Assembly: GCA_028727605.1 (NCBI GenBank)
Contig: JAQYOA010000017.1
Coordinates: 1 to 53,133, forward strand
Direction: 5' to 3'
Length of the DNA: 53,133 bases
Source of the DNA: Lachnospiraceae bacterium
GTDB taxonomy: Bacteria; Bacillota; Clostridia; Lachnospirales; Lachnospiraceae
Positions 1 to 9,833 of the stretch are shown here, piece after piece (within the stretch, counting starts at the first letter, position 1; every line of letters begins with the position of its first letter). Both the position numbers and the translations under genes were made by a program. The notes beneath the pieces were generated by a model. That model was not told the DNA's origin. It worked only from the letters and a program-made list of their open reading frames with translations, and did no database searches.

Positions 1-1197
1 TTCGCTAATAAAGTCCACGCAGGCGAGATCACCAATGAGAACGGCGAGAAATTTACAACCGTAGTACAGATCGGTATCGGTGGAAGTGACCTTGGTCCTC
101 GCGCAATGTATCTTGCTCTGGAGAACTGGGCAAAGAAGAACGGAACATTTAAGATGGAAGCAAAATTCATCAGCAACGTTGACCCGGATGACGCGGCAGC
201 AGTTCTGAATTCCATCGATGTGGCACATTCCATTTTTGTTCTTGTCTCCAAATCCGGCACAACGCTGGAAACACTGACCAATGAGTCTTTCGTGAAAGAT
301 GCCCTGAAAAATGCCGGACTGAATCCTTCCCGTCATATGATCGCCGTAACAAGCGAAACGTCTCCTCTGGCAAAGAGTGATGACTATCTGGCAGCATTCT
401 TTATGGATGATTATATCGGAGGACGTTTCTCCTCCACATCAGCTGTTGGCGGTGCGGTTCTGTCTCTGGCATTTGGACCGGAAGTATTTGCAGACTTCCT
501 GGAAGGTGCAGCAAAGGAAGACGAACTGTCAAAAGAGGAGGATCCGTTAAAGAATCCAGAGATGCTGGATGCTCTGATCGGTGTTTATGAGCGCAATGTG
601 CTGGGTTATCCGGCAACAACCGTTCTTCCGTATTCTCAGGCGCTCAGCCGTTTCCCTGCTCATCTGCAGCAGCTGGACATGGAGTCCAACGGAAAATCAG
701 TCAACCGCTTTGGAGATCCGGTAGATTATCCGACCGGACCGGTGATTTTTGGCGAGCCGGGTACAAACGGACAGCATTCTTTCTATCAGCTGCTTCATCA
801 GGGAACCGATATTGTTCCGCTTCAGTTTGTAGGCTTTAAGAACAGCCAGATCGGAACCGATGTTGTGATTCAGGACAGCACAAGCCAGCAGAAACTCTGC
901 GCGAATGTGGTTGCTCAGATTGTTGCATTTGCATGCGGCAAAACAGACGAAAACCGCAATAAAAATTTCGAGGGCGGACGTCCCTCCAGTATCATTATCG
1001 GTGATCAGCTGACTCCTCAGGCTCTCGGAGCGCTTCTTGCACATTTCGAGAACAAGATCATGTTCCAGGGCTTCTTATGGAATATCAACAGCTTTGATCA
1101 GGAAGGCGTACAGCTGGGTAAAGTACTGGCAAAACGGGTACTGGCACATGAGACAGACGGTGCTCTGAAGGCGTACAGTGATCTTATGAATATCTAA
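1..1197 (+). CDS. pgi: Glucose-6-phosphate isomerase (5' truncated by window edge)
   Basis: Frame 1 is open from base 1 (FANKVHAGEITNENGEKFTTVVQIGIGGSDLGPRAMYLAL...); IGIGGSDLGPRA and SKSGTTLET motifs typical of Pgi; stop at 1197. Confidence 0.95.
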   Translation, partial: FANKVHAGEITNENGEKFTTVVQIGIGGSDLGPRAMYLALENWAKKNGTFKMEAKFISNVDPDDAAAVLNSIDVAHSIFVLVSKSGTTLETLTNESFVKDALKNAGLNPSRHMIAVTSETSPLAKSDDYLAAFFMDDYIGGRFSSTSAVGGAVLSLAFGPEVFADFLEGAAKEDELSKEEDPLKNPEMLDALIGVYERNVLGYPATTVLPYSQALSRFPAHLQQLDMESNGKSVNRFGDPVDYPTGPVIFGEPGTNGQHSFYQLLHQGTDIVPLQFVGFKNSQIGTDVVIQDSTSQQKLCANVVAQIVAFACGKTDENRNKNFEGGRPSSIIIGDQLTPQALGALLAHFENKIMFQGFLWNINSFDQEGVQLGKVLAKRVLAHETDGALKAYSDLMNI

Positions 1198-1234
1198 GAG
1201 ATCATTTTTTGCGGCTAATTTCCGAATGAATAAG

Positions 1235-1286
1235 AAAACGCAAGTCAATGAAAAGAAAAAACGGATCGTTGGCTTGCGTTTTTTAC
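1235..1286 (+). terminator. Rho-independent terminator after pgi
   Basis: aaaacgcaagtcaa ... ttggcttgcgttttttac inverted repeat followed by a T run. Confidence 0.8.
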
Positions 1287-1309
1287 GGATAAAAGGAGGA
1301 CAACACACA

Positions 1310-4081
1310 ATGACAACAATCAGTCTGAAAGACAACTGGACGCTCACTGTTCTCGGAAAAAATGTGTATGACATTCCGGAAGAACCGATCGAAACAAAAG
1401 TACCGTCTACGGTATATGGTACACTTCTGGAAAAAGGGCTGATGCCGGATCCGTATTTTCGTGACAATGAGCTTGACGCTACAAAACTGATGGAAAATGA
1501 TTTCGTTTATGAGACTGAATTTTCCATCGGAGAAGAGGCAAAAGAAGCAGACAGGCTGTTTCTTCATTTTGAAGGAATTGATACTCTGGCGGATGTGTTC
1601 CTTGACGATATCCTGCTTGGGTCAGCCAATAATATGAATCGTGCGTGGGAATATGATATCACTTCTGCGGTAAAAGGAAGTGCAGGGGATGCCGTTCATC
1701 ACCTGAAAGTACTGCTTCATTCACCAACCAGATTCATCGAAGAAGAAAATGAGAAATGTCCGGTGGGCGGTTCTTCAGATGCCATGCCGGGATTTCCGCA
1801 TATTCGTAAGGCAGCCTGCATGTATGGATGGGACTGGGGTCCGAGACTGCCGGATGCAGGACTCTTTCGTGAGGTATACATAGAAGCTGTAAAAACGGCA
1901 AGGATTTCCCAGGTGCTTCTCTGCCAGAAGCATAACATTACCGGAAAAACCATTCATGGAAATGAAGTTTCCAGTGTCGAGGTAACCGCGGATGTTGAGA
2001 TCGAGTGGATGACAGAAAAAGAAACGGACAAGGTTCAGGCTTTGCTTCTTCTCACCTCACCGGATGGAAATACAACCGTATCTGCGGCAAGTGAACCCAT
2101 CGATTTTATTTCGGGTTCTTCCTATTGTGCCGGACTTACCGGGATGAAAGAAAAGTTTTACCGGAATCATGTGAGTATCCGTGTAACCGTGGAGGATCCG
2201 ATGCTCTGGTGGCCCAACGGGTATGGCGCTCAGCCGCTGTATCAGGCGCAGGTACTGCTGCTTCCGGCAGATGCGAAAAAGGAATCCTGTACGCAGCAGA
2301 TTCCAACAGAGGAGCCTCTTGATCTCTGGCAGAAGAAAATCGGTCTGAGAACGATGACAGTGAATACAGATCCGATGCCGGATGAGGTATTTGACCCGCA
2401 CATGACAGATCAGATGACAGATTTCGACGACGGGGACAATATGGTGCTCTCCCAGGGAGATAAAAAAGTGTTTGTTACAGACAAAGAGGCGAAAAAAGTC
2501 GAGGGACGTAATTTTGCCTTTGAAGTAAATGGACTTCAGATTTTTGCCATGGGAGCGGATTATATACCGGAGGATAATATCCTGACCAGACAGAACCGCG
2601 AACGTACCGATTTGCTCCTTGCATCTGCACAGGAATCCCATTTTAACTGTCTGCGTGTCTGGGGCGGCGGTTATTTCCTGGATGACTTTTTCTATGATGT
2701 CTGTGACGAGAGAGGCCTTCTGGTATGGCAGGACTGCATGTTTGCCTGCGCGTCCTATGAACTGAATGACGCTTTTGAAGAAAATATTTCCGCGGAAATC
2801 CGTCAGAATATCCGCAGACTGCGCTCTCATCCATCTATGGGACTCTGGTGCGGAAACAATGAGATGGAGACTCAGTATGAGACGCTGGCATGGCCGCAGT
2901 CGAAGAAACAGTATTACGACTACATTCACCTGTACGAATATATCATTCCGAAGATTGTAAAGGAAGAGGATCCGATGGCCTTCTACTGGCCGTCATCACC
3001 GTCTTCCGGCGGAAATTACGAGAACAGCAATGCGGAAAATGTGGGAGATGTTCACTACTGGGGTGTATGGCACGGAAATGAGCCGTTTACCGCATACAGA
3101 AAGCATCATTACCGTTTCCTGTCTGAGTTTGGTTTTCAGTCTTTCCCGTCACTGCAGACGGTTCGCCGCTTCACCGATGACGGAGACAGAAACATTTACT
3201 CCCGTGTTATGGAGATGCATCAGAGAAACACAGCAGCCAACGGAAAAATCATGAATTATATTTCGCAGACTTATCTGTATCCGAAGAACTTTGATGAACT
3301 GCTGTATATCTCACAGCTTCTGCAGGCAGACGCAATCCGTTACGGTGTGGAGCATTTCCGTCGTTTCCGCGGTACTTGTATGGGTGCTGTTGTGTGGCAG
3401 TTGAATGATATCTGGCCGGTGGCATCCTGGGCGAGTGTGGACTATTACGGCAACTGGAAGGCACTGCAGTATGCTGAGAAGCGTATGTTTGCACCTGTTC
3501 TGCTGTCCTGTGAGGAACACGGAGAGATTGACCAGAAACCGTATGTGAATACCCTTCCTCATCCGATCGATATCAGCGCCGATCTTCATGTGGCAAATGA
3601 GACAGATCAGACGATTGATGGAGTTGTAAGATGGTCCCTGCGTCTTCCGGATTCTTCCGTAATCCGGGAAGGTAGCTTTGAGGTGAAAGTGTCGCCGTAC
3701 AGCGGAACCTGGCTGCCGCATCTGGATTTTAACGGGGAGGATCCGCTGAAGGCACATCTGGAATATGCACTGATCGTTGACGAACAGGTGATCTCTTCCG
3801 GAAGTACGCTGTTCTGCGCACCGAAGCATTATGAATTCCTGGATCCGGAACTGACTGTGTCCGTCGAAGGAGACACGGTTACCGTAACGGCGAAGAATTA
3901 TGCGAAATCGGTCAGCGTTGAGACAGAACAGGGAGTGCTGCGACTGGACGACAACTTTGTGGATATGGAAGCCGGAACGAAAACGTTCCGTATTCTTCCG
4001 AGCCGGGATTTCACGGATGATGGAACCGGAGTATCCGGAGCTTATCGCGCAAGGAGTGTTTACGAGACTTCAGAGAGATAA
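1310..4081 (+). CDS. Beta-mannosidase, glycoside hydrolase family 2
   Basis: RBS aaggagg upstream of ATG 1310; WNDNWxx/VPSTVYGTLLEKGLMPDPYFRDNE start, RVWGGGYF, WCGNNEMET and SEFGFQSFPS motifs of GH2 mannosidases. The longer ORF start at 1226 lies inside the pgi terminator. Confidence 0.9.
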   Translation: MTTISLKDNWTLTVLGKNVYDIPEEPIETKVPSTVYGTLLEKGLMPDPYFRDNELDATKLMENDFVYETEFSIGEEAKEADRLFLHFEGIDTLADVFLDDILLGSANNMNRAWEYDITSAVKGSAGDAVHHLKVLLHSPTRFIEEENEKCPVGGSSDAMPGFPHIRKAACMYGWDWGPRLPDAGLFREVYIEAVKTARISQVLLCQKHNITGKTIHGNEVSSVEVTADVEIEWMTEKETDKVQALLLLTSPDGNTTVSAASEPIDFISGSSYCAGLTGMKEKFYRNHVSIRVTVEDPMLWWPNGYGAQPLYQAQVLLLPADAKKESCTQQIPTEEPLDLWQKKIGLRTMTVNTDPMPDEVFDPHMTDQMTDFDDGDNMVLSQGDKKVFVTDKEAKKVEGRNFAFEVNGLQIFAMGADYIPEDNILTRQNRERTDLLLASAQESHFNCLRVWGGGYFLDDFFYDVCDERGLLVWQDCMFACASYELNDAFEENISAEIRQNIRRLRSHPSMGLWCGNNEMETQYETLAWPQSKKQYYDYIHLYEYIIPKIVKEEDPMAFYWPSSPSSGGNYENSNAENVGDVHYWGVWHGNEPFTAYRKHHYRFLSEFGFQSFPSLQTVRRFTDDGDRNIYSRVMEMHQRNTAANGKIMNYISQTYLYPKNFDELLYISQLLQADAIRYGVEHFRRFRGTCMGAVVWQLNDIWPVASWASVDYYGNWKALQYAEKRMFAPVLLSCEEHGEIDQKPYVNTLPHPIDISADLHVANETDQTIDGVVRWSLRLPDSSVIREGSFEVKVSPYSGTWLPHLDFNGEDPLKAHLEYALIVDEQVISSGSTLFCAPKHYEFLDPELTVSVEGDTVTVTAKNYAKSVSVETEQGVLRLDDNFVDMEAGTKTFRILPSRDFTDDGTGVSGAYRARSVYETSER

Positions 4082-4098
4082 AACTGCAGACAAAAAAC

Positions 4099-4163
4099 AG
4101 GAATTTCCCATAATGAGCAATCTTTTTTCAAGGAGTTGTTGGAATGGGAAATTCCTTTTTTTC
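4099..4163 (+). terminator. Rho-independent terminator after beta-mannosidase gene
   Basis: aggaatttccca ... tgggaaattccttttttt. Confidence 0.8.
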
Positions 4164-4254
4164 TGAATAGAACATACCGACTGCGAAAGGCTGCCGGTGT
4201 AATGTGCGGGAGACAGTAAAAATATGATTTTATGACTGACAGGAGAAAAAGAAA

Positions 4255-6873
4255 ATGAAACGATATCTGGATCATAGAGCTCCGATTGAGGAGCGGATTG
4301 CGGATCTGCTTGCGAGAATGACGACAGAGGAAAAAATACTCCAGACAGATCAGTTTTTTACTTTTGATTTCTGCAGAATCTCGCCGGAAGGACGGGTGTT
4401 GGAAATTGATTGGGATAATATGAGAAGTTCAATGCATGGAATGAGTGTGGGAAGTGTTCAGCTTCGGGGCGCTTCTCCTGTCATTGCCAATGCATTGCAG
4501 CATTATGCAGTAGAGGAAACCAGACTGGGAATTCCGTTCCTGTTCAGCGAAGAAGCACTGCACGGCTTTTTTGAGGAAAATGCGACCTGTTTTCCGCAGC
4601 AGATCGCGCTGGCAGGAACCTTTGAACCGGAGCTGGGAAAAAAGATGGGACACTGCATTGCAGCGGAGGCGAGGGCTTATGGGGTGCATGAAACCTTCAG
4701 TCCCGTGATGGATTTGACCAGGGATCCGCGTTACGGAAGAGTGGAAGAATCCTATGGGGAAGATACCTATCTGTGCGGTGAATTTGCGCGGGAAACGGTG
4801 AAAGGAATGCAGGGAGAGAGCCTGAGAGAACCGGATACTGTGGCAGCGGAACCGAAGCATTATGTGGGCTATGGCACTCCGGTGGGCGGATTGAACTGTG
4901 CGCCGTCTGCGCTTGGACGTCATGACGTCTTTGCATGGTGTCTTCCGGTTTTTGAGCAGGCTTATGTGGAAGGCGGTGCCTGGAATGCCATGTGTTCTTA
5001 CAATTCCATTGACGGCCAGCCGGTGGCGTCGGATCGGGAACTTTTGACGGATGTACTGCGGGGAACGTATGGGATGCGGGGGTTTGTGCGTACAGATCTG
5101 ACCGCAGTATCCAGACTGTACGGCAGCCATTTTACGGCGGAGACAAAGCCAGAGGCAATCCGTCAGGGAATGGAAGCGGGAGTCGATCTCCAGCTCTATG
5201 ATTTTACCCATGAGGAATGGATGGAGGGAATCAAAGAGCTTCTTCTGGATGGAAAAATGCGTATGGAGACGCTGGATCAGGCGTGTGCGAGGGTGCTTCG
5301 TCTGAAATTTGAACTGGGCCTGTTTGAACATCCTTATGTACAGGAAGGGCTTTATGAGAAAACAGCAAACTGCAGAGAACATCAGGAAACTGCGCTGGAA
5401 ATAGCAAGACGGAGTATTTGTCTCCTGAAGAACCAGGATCGGTTGCTTCCGCTTACCGGGGAGAGGAAAAAGATTGCGGTTGTAGGTCCGGGGGCTGCAG
5501 AACCTGCTCTGGGTGATTACTGTACGAACTTTAAGAAATCCCATATGGTAAGTGTGCTGGATGGAATCCGAAAGCTTGCAGGGCAAGACGTTGAGATATC
5601 CTATGAAAAAGGCTGCAGTTATCTGGGAGAAAAGATCGTTCCGTTTCATCCGGGATGGCTGGAAAGTGAAGATGGGACACCCGGTCTGACCGGGCGGTAT
5701 TATCATGGATGGAATATGGAAGGGGAACCGGTTGTAACACGGGTGGATCCTATGATCCAGTTCAACTGGATTTATGCAAAACCGCATCCTGCTCTGGACG
5801 CCAATTGTTTCAGTGTGGTATGGACAGGAAAAGTGAAAGGACTGGAAACATTCTCCGGATGCATTGGCATTTCCGGACAGGACAGCATGCGGCTGTATGT
5901 GGATGGAGAGCTTGTGATTGATACCTGGGGAAAAAACAGTCAGCAGGAACTGCTGGTGGATTTTGCCTTCGAACAGGGAAGAGAATACCGGATCCGGCTG
6001 GAATTTCGAAACGATGCCAGAGGTGCCCGTGTGATTTTCGGATACAATCGAGGACGGGAAAATCAGGATGCAGCCATAAAACTTGTGCAGGAAGCGGATG
6101 CAGCAGTGGTATGTCTTGGAGATTCGGTGGAGACCTGCGGTGAAAATCTGGATCGTGCAGAGCTGATCCTTCCGGGAAAACAGCTGGAATTTCTGAAAAA
6201 ACTATGGGAAACAGGGACACCGATTGTTCTGGTGCTGCAGAATGGCAGGCCGTTATCTCTAACCTGGGAGCAGGAACATATTCCGGCTATTCTGGAGTGC
6301 TGGTATCCGGGAGAAAAAGGAGGAGAGGCAATCGCAGAGGTTCTTTTTGGAAAAACAGCACCCTCCGGGCGTCTTCCAATGTCTTTTCCGAAAACAACAG
6401 GCCAGGTTCCCTGTAATTACAATCGTCTGCCGGGCGGCGGTATCCGGTATGTGGAAACGGATTGGGAACCGCTGTATCCTTTTGGCTATGGTCTTTCCTA
6501 TACAACCTTTGCCTACAGTGATCTGTCAATAGAAAACAGTGAAAAAAGCGCTGCGGAAGTGGAAAACGGCGCCGTGATCCGGGTTTCCTTTACCGTGACA
6601 AATACAGGAAATCAATCCGGGGAAGAAGTTGCCCAGCTGTATATCAGGGATTGCTATGCTTCCACAGTGAAGCCGCTAAAAGAGCTGGCAGGCTTTGAAA
6701 AAATTTCACTTGAACCGGGGGAAAGCCGCCGCATCCGGCTTCTTCTTGGAAAGAGACAGTTAAGGACGCTGAACCGGAATTATGAGTGGCATGTGGAGCC
6801 GGGAGAATTCCAGGTAATGGTCGGTGACAATGCTGCCGACGTGCTTTTAGAGGGAAAATTCCGTCTGAAATAG
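4255..6873 (+). CDS. Glycoside hydrolase family 3 (beta-glucosidase/xylosidase-like) with PA14 insert and C-terminal fibronectin III-like domain
   Basis: MTTEEKI, FSEEALHG, FSPVMDLTRDPRYGRVEESYGED, AEPKHYVGYG motifs; PA14-like insert GLTGRYYHGWN...SGQDSMRLYVDGELVIDTWG; FGYGLSYTTF near the C terminus. Confidence 0.93.
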   Translation: MKRYLDHRAPIEERIADLLARMTTEEKILQTDQFFTFDFCRISPEGRVLEIDWDNMRSSMHGMSVGSVQLRGASPVIANALQHYAVEETRLGIPFLFSEEALHGFFEENATCFPQQIALAGTFEPELGKKMGHCIAAEARAYGVHETFSPVMDLTRDPRYGRVEESYGEDTYLCGEFARETVKGMQGESLREPDTVAAEPKHYVGYGTPVGGLNCAPSALGRHDVFAWCLPVFEQAYVEGGAWNAMCSYNSIDGQPVASDRELLTDVLRGTYGMRGFVRTDLTAVSRLYGSHFTAETKPEAIRQGMEAGVDLQLYDFTHEEWMEGIKELLLDGKMRMETLDQACARVLRLKFELGLFEHPYVQEGLYEKTANCREHQETALEIARRSICLLKNQDRLLPLTGERKKIAVVGPGAAEPALGDYCTNFKKSHMVSVLDGIRKLAGQDVEISYEKGCSYLGEKIVPFHPGWLESEDGTPGLTGRYYHGWNMEGEPVVTRVDPMIQFNWIYAKPHPALDANCFSVVWTGKVKGLETFSGCIGISGQDSMRLYVDGELVIDTWGKNSQQELLVDFAFEQGREYRIRLEFRNDARGARVIFGYNRGRENQDAAIKLVQEADAAVVCLGDSVETCGENLDRAELILPGKQLEFLKKLWETGTPIVLVLQNGRPLSLTWEQEHIPAILECWYPGEKGGEAIAEVLFGKTAPSGRLPMSFPKTTGQVPCNYNRLPGGGIRYVETDWEPLYPFGYGLSYTTFAYSDLSIENSEKSAAEVENGAVIRVSFTVTNTGNQSGEEVAQLYIRDCYASTVKPLKELAGFEKISLEPGESRRIRLLLGKRQLRTLNRNYEWHVEPGEFQVMVGDNAADVLLEGKFRLK

Positions 6874-6874
6874 A

Positions 6875-6901
6875 GAAAACAGGCTTACAGGAGCTGTTTT
6901 C
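6875..6901. terminator. Convergent hairpin between GH3 and AraC genes
   Basis: gaaaacag-gcttacaggag-ctgttttc inverted repeat between convergent genes. Confidence 0.45.
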
Positions 6902-7736
6902 GATATTCAGACGGGGATACACCGCACTGTTTTTTAAAGAGCCGGCTGAAATACAGCGGATTGTCATAGCCTATAATATTGGAAATTTCGGAAATATTAT
7001 AGGAAGTGTTTTCCAGCAGGGTTCTCGCATTGGAAATGCGCAGGGAGAGGAGATACTGGGCGGGTGTGGTATTGGTATATTCCCGAAAACAGCGAATAAA
7101 CCAGCTGACACTCATGTTGTGATCAGAGGCATAGGATTCAATGCTGATAGGTTTGTTGTAGTTGGAATGAAAATAGCGCACGGCGGCATCCATTTCGTTG
7201 TCAAACAGCGGCTGTCTTCTGACCTGTTTTGTGAGCAGAATACGATGTACGGAAATCAGCAGCTGATTCAGATAATGGGCCAGCATTTCTTCGTAATCGG
7301 TCCGGCACAGCTTGAGCTCCTGAATGATCTGGGTAAAAAGGTGCTTGTATTCCAGAGAAGTTCCGGTGTAAATAACGTGGAGATCGTCTGTGATGCCGTG
7401 CTTTCGCAGAATATTTTTGACATCGTTTCCGGTAAAATGGATCCAGTAGACTTCTGTCTGATCGGAACCGCAGTAATAATAGCGCTGCTCTTCTTTTGGA
7501 CGATAGATCACCATGTTTCCAGCAGATACGGTTTTTTCCTCGCCCTGAATCAGAAAATGACCTTTCCCCTGAGCAATATAAAGGATCTGATAGTCCAGCC
7601 TTCCTTTCGGATAATGAGTCGGCAGTTTTGGAACCGTATAGAGGTGATAGGTACCGCAGCTTTCCACAAAAAGAGGATGTGTCTTGTCTTTGATACAGGA
7701 ACGCTGGTTGTGGTAATAGGCAGAATCAGTATACAT
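6885..7736 (-). CDS. AraC family transcriptional regulator
   Basis: N-terminal cupin-like region; C-terminal double HTH (SIESYASDHNMSVSWFIRCFREYTNTTPAQYLLSLRISNARTLLENTSYNISEISNIIGYDNPLYFSRLFKKQCGVSPSEYRKQ). Confidence 0.93.
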   Translation of the reverse strand: MYTDSAYYHNQRSCIKDKTHPLFVESCGTYHLYTVPKLPTHYPKGRLDYQILYIAQGKGHFLIQGEEKTVSAGNMVIYRPKEEQRYYYCGSDQTEVYWIHFTGNDVKNILRKHGITDDLHVIYTGTSLEYKHLFTQIIQELKLCRTDYEEMLAHYLNQLLISVHRILLTKQVRRQPLFDNEMDAAVRYFHSNYNKPISIESYASDHNMSVSWFIRCFREYTNTTPAQYLLSLRISNARTLLENTSYNISEISNIIGYDNPLYFSRLFKKQCGVSPSEYRKQLL

Positions 7737-7839
7737 GATGGGAAAAGCCCTCCGGGATCATAATTTTACGAGATTGTTCCTATCAGTATATCATCCGGGG
7801 ATTTGTTTGTCCATGAAAAGGAGCCGTTGGAGAAATGTG

Positions 7840-7868
7840 TTGATTTTTCGCTCCGGAATTATTATAAT
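7840..7868 (+). promoter_or_regulatory. Sigma-A type promoter upstream of xpt
   Basis: TTGATT - 17 nt - TATAAT. Confidence 0.75.
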
Positions 7869-7910
7869 AACGAAAATAGGAATACTCAATTTACAACGGA
7901 GGAAGTCGCA

Positions 7911-8492
7911 ATGAACTTTTTGGAGGAACGGATTCAGAAAGATGGAATTGTAAAAGAAGGAAATGTGCTGAAAGTTGACAGCTTCCTGAATCATCAGATG
8001 GATATTGACCTGTTCAAACAGATGGGCGAGGAGTGGAAGAGGCGTTTTGCAGATGCCCCGATCAACAAGATCCTTACGATCGAAGCGTCCGGAATCGGAA
8101 TTGCCTGTGTGGTTTCGGAGTATTTTCATGCTCCTGTGGTTTTTGCAAAGAAATCCAAGAGTATCAATATCGAAGGTGATATGTATATCACAGAAGTGGA
8201 ATCTTTTACTCATAAATGTAAGAATCAGGTCATTGTCTCAAAGAAGTTCCTGAACCCTGAGGACCATGTCCTGATTATTGATGATTTCCTGGCAAACGGA
8301 TGTGCTCTGCAAGGGCTGATTTCCATCGTTCAGCAGTCCGGTGCAACACTGGAGGGAATCGGCATTGCCATTGAGAAAGGATTTCAGAGCGGCGGACGTG
8401 TGATCCGCAATCTTGGCTACCATCTGGAATCGCTGGCGATCGTGGACGCTATGGATGCCCAAACCGGTAAAATTACATTCCGGGAGCAGTAA
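7911..8492 (+). CDS. xpt: Xanthine phosphoribosyltransferase
   Basis: [31 protein letters not shown]...[12 protein letters not shown]...[20 protein letters not shown] acggaggaa. Confidence 0.92.
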   Translation: MNFLEERIQKDGIVKEGNVLKVDSFLNHQMDIDLFKQMGEEWKRRFADAPINKILTIEASGIGIACVVSEYFHAPVVFAKKSKSINIEGDMYITEVESFTHKCKNQVIVSKKFLNPEDHVLIIDDFLANGCALQGLISIVQQSGATLEGIGIAIEKGFQSGGRVIRNLGYHLESLAIVDAMDAQTGKITFREQ

Positions 8493-8525
8493 GCCAAAAG
8501 AATTAAAAAACAAAATTACAAAAAA

Positions 8526-8563
8526 GAAAAGCTTCTGAAGATGAGAATTCGGAGGCTTTTTCT
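8526..8563 (+). terminator. Terminator after xpt
   Basis: agcttctgaa ... ttcggaggct with T run. Confidence 0.65.
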
Positions 8564-8583
8564 GATGCTGCCGGACAGAAGAA

Positions 8584-8612
8584 TTGACAAATACCTGAGA
8601 ATCCATTACACT
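8584..8612 (+). promoter_or_regulatory. Candidate promoter of polysaccharide cluster 1
   Basis: TTGACA - 17 nt - TACACT. Confidence 0.55.
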
Positions 8613-8659
8613 AAAGAATACGTTATTATGGTGAAAAGAAATAGAAAGGTCGTTTTGCC

Positions 8660-9781
8660 TTGAAAATTGCAATGATCGGACAAAAACAGGTTCCATCCAG
8701 AGCAGGAGGAATCGAAGTTGCAGTAGAAGCACTGGCTGTGCGCATGGCAGCTCTTGGTCATGATGTGACACTGTATAATTATCGGAAGTGTCCCGAGAGG
8801 ACCAAAGACGCATGTCAGACCGGGAAAAAATGGGATTACAAAGGCGTTCACATTCGGGAATTGCATATCCCAAATATCAGAGGGGTTTCTGCAGTGCTGG
8901 GGTCTCTTGCAGCTACCATTTGTGCGGTATTTGGAAAATATGACTGTATTCATTATCATGCAGAGGGGCCGGCCGCCATGGTGATTCTTCCACACCTTCT
9001 GGGGATTCGTACTATAGTTACAATTCACGGACTTGACTGGCAGCGCAGCAAGTGGGGGAAGGTGGCCACCTGGTATCTGAAACATGGGGAAAAGACTGCT
9101 GCCGTCTATGCAGATGAGATCATTGTCCTCAGCAAAGCCCAGAAACAGTATTTTCTGGATACTTACAACCGGCATACGGTATTGATTCCGAACGGGATTG
9201 ACAAACCGGTGAAGCGGGAGGCGAACCGGATCCGTGATCTCTGGGGACTGGAAAGAGACAATTATATTTTGTATCTGGGCAGGATCGTTCCGGAAAAGGG
9301 GCTTGAGAGTCTGATTGAGGCATTTTTGCAGGTAGACACAGAGAAAAAACTGGTAATTGCAGGGGGATTCTCCGATACAGAAGCATTTTATAAGAAAATA
9401 CAAACAATGGCAAAATGTGATTCGAGGATTCTGTTTACCGGATTTGTATCGGGAGAGATTCTGGACGAGCTGTATTCCAACAGTTATCTGTATTGTCTTC
9501 CATCGGAAGTGGAAGGGATGCCCATCAGCCTTCTTGAAGCGATGAGCTACGGAAACTGCTGTCTTTGTTCGGATATTCCGGAGTGTGCCGAGGTGATCGG
9601 GAAATTTGGATATCTGTTTCAAAAGGGGAGTACAGAAGATTTAAGAAGAACACTTCAGAGACTTTGTCGCCTGCCTGAACTGGTGGAGGAATGCCGTGTT
9701 CAGGCAAGTGAGTATGTCTGCGGCCGGTATCACTGGGATGAGATCACAAAGGAAACTTTGAAACTGTATGAAAAGAGATAG
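8660..9781 (+). CDS. Glycosyltransferase family 4 (DUF1972/GT1-like N-terminus)
   Basis: TTG start; IGQKQVPSRAGGIEVAVEALAVRMAALGHDVTLY ... ILYLGRIVPEKGLESLIEAF ... LPSEVEGMPISLLEAMSYG. Confidence 0.88.
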   Translation: MKIAMIGQKQVPSRAGGIEVAVEALAVRMAALGHDVTLYNYRKCPERTKDACQTGKKWDYKGVHIRELHIPNIRGVSAVLGSLAATICAVFGKYDCIHYHAEGPAAMVILPHLLGIRTIVTIHGLDWQRSKWGKVATWYLKHGEKTAAVYADEIIVLSKAQKQYFLDTYNRHTVLIPNGIDKPVKREANRIRDLWGLERDNYILYLGRIVPEKGLESLIEAFLQVDTEKKLVIAGGFSDTEAFYKKIQTMAKCDSRILFTGFVSGEILDELYSNSYLYCLPSEVEGMPISLLEAMSYGNCCLCSDIPECAEVIGKFGYLFQKGSTEDLRRTLQRLCRLPELVEECRVQASEYVCGRYHWDEITKETLKLYEKR

Positions 9782-9833
9782 CGTCGAAAGCAGTCCAGAT
9801 GGTCTGCTTTCGGCGAAAATGAGGCGGTATGGA

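Noticed and set aside
1226-1309. Upstream extension of the beta-mannosidase ORF
   Set aside because: The extension lies within the pgi terminator hairpin; a strong RBS precedes the ATG at 1310.
2057-2929. 290-aa minus-strand ORF inside the beta-mannosidase gene
   Set aside because: Shadow ORF without RBS or recognisable domain.
4429-5787. 452-aa minus-strand ORF opposite the GH3 gene
   Set aside because: Cys/His/Arg/Phe-rich shadow ORF fully antisense to a clear GH3 enzyme; no family features.
7737-7910. Purine (guanine) riboswitch expected upstream of xpt
   Set aside because: No purine-aptamer conserved segments could be found; only a promoter and RBS are visible and the 5' UTR is short (about 35 nt).
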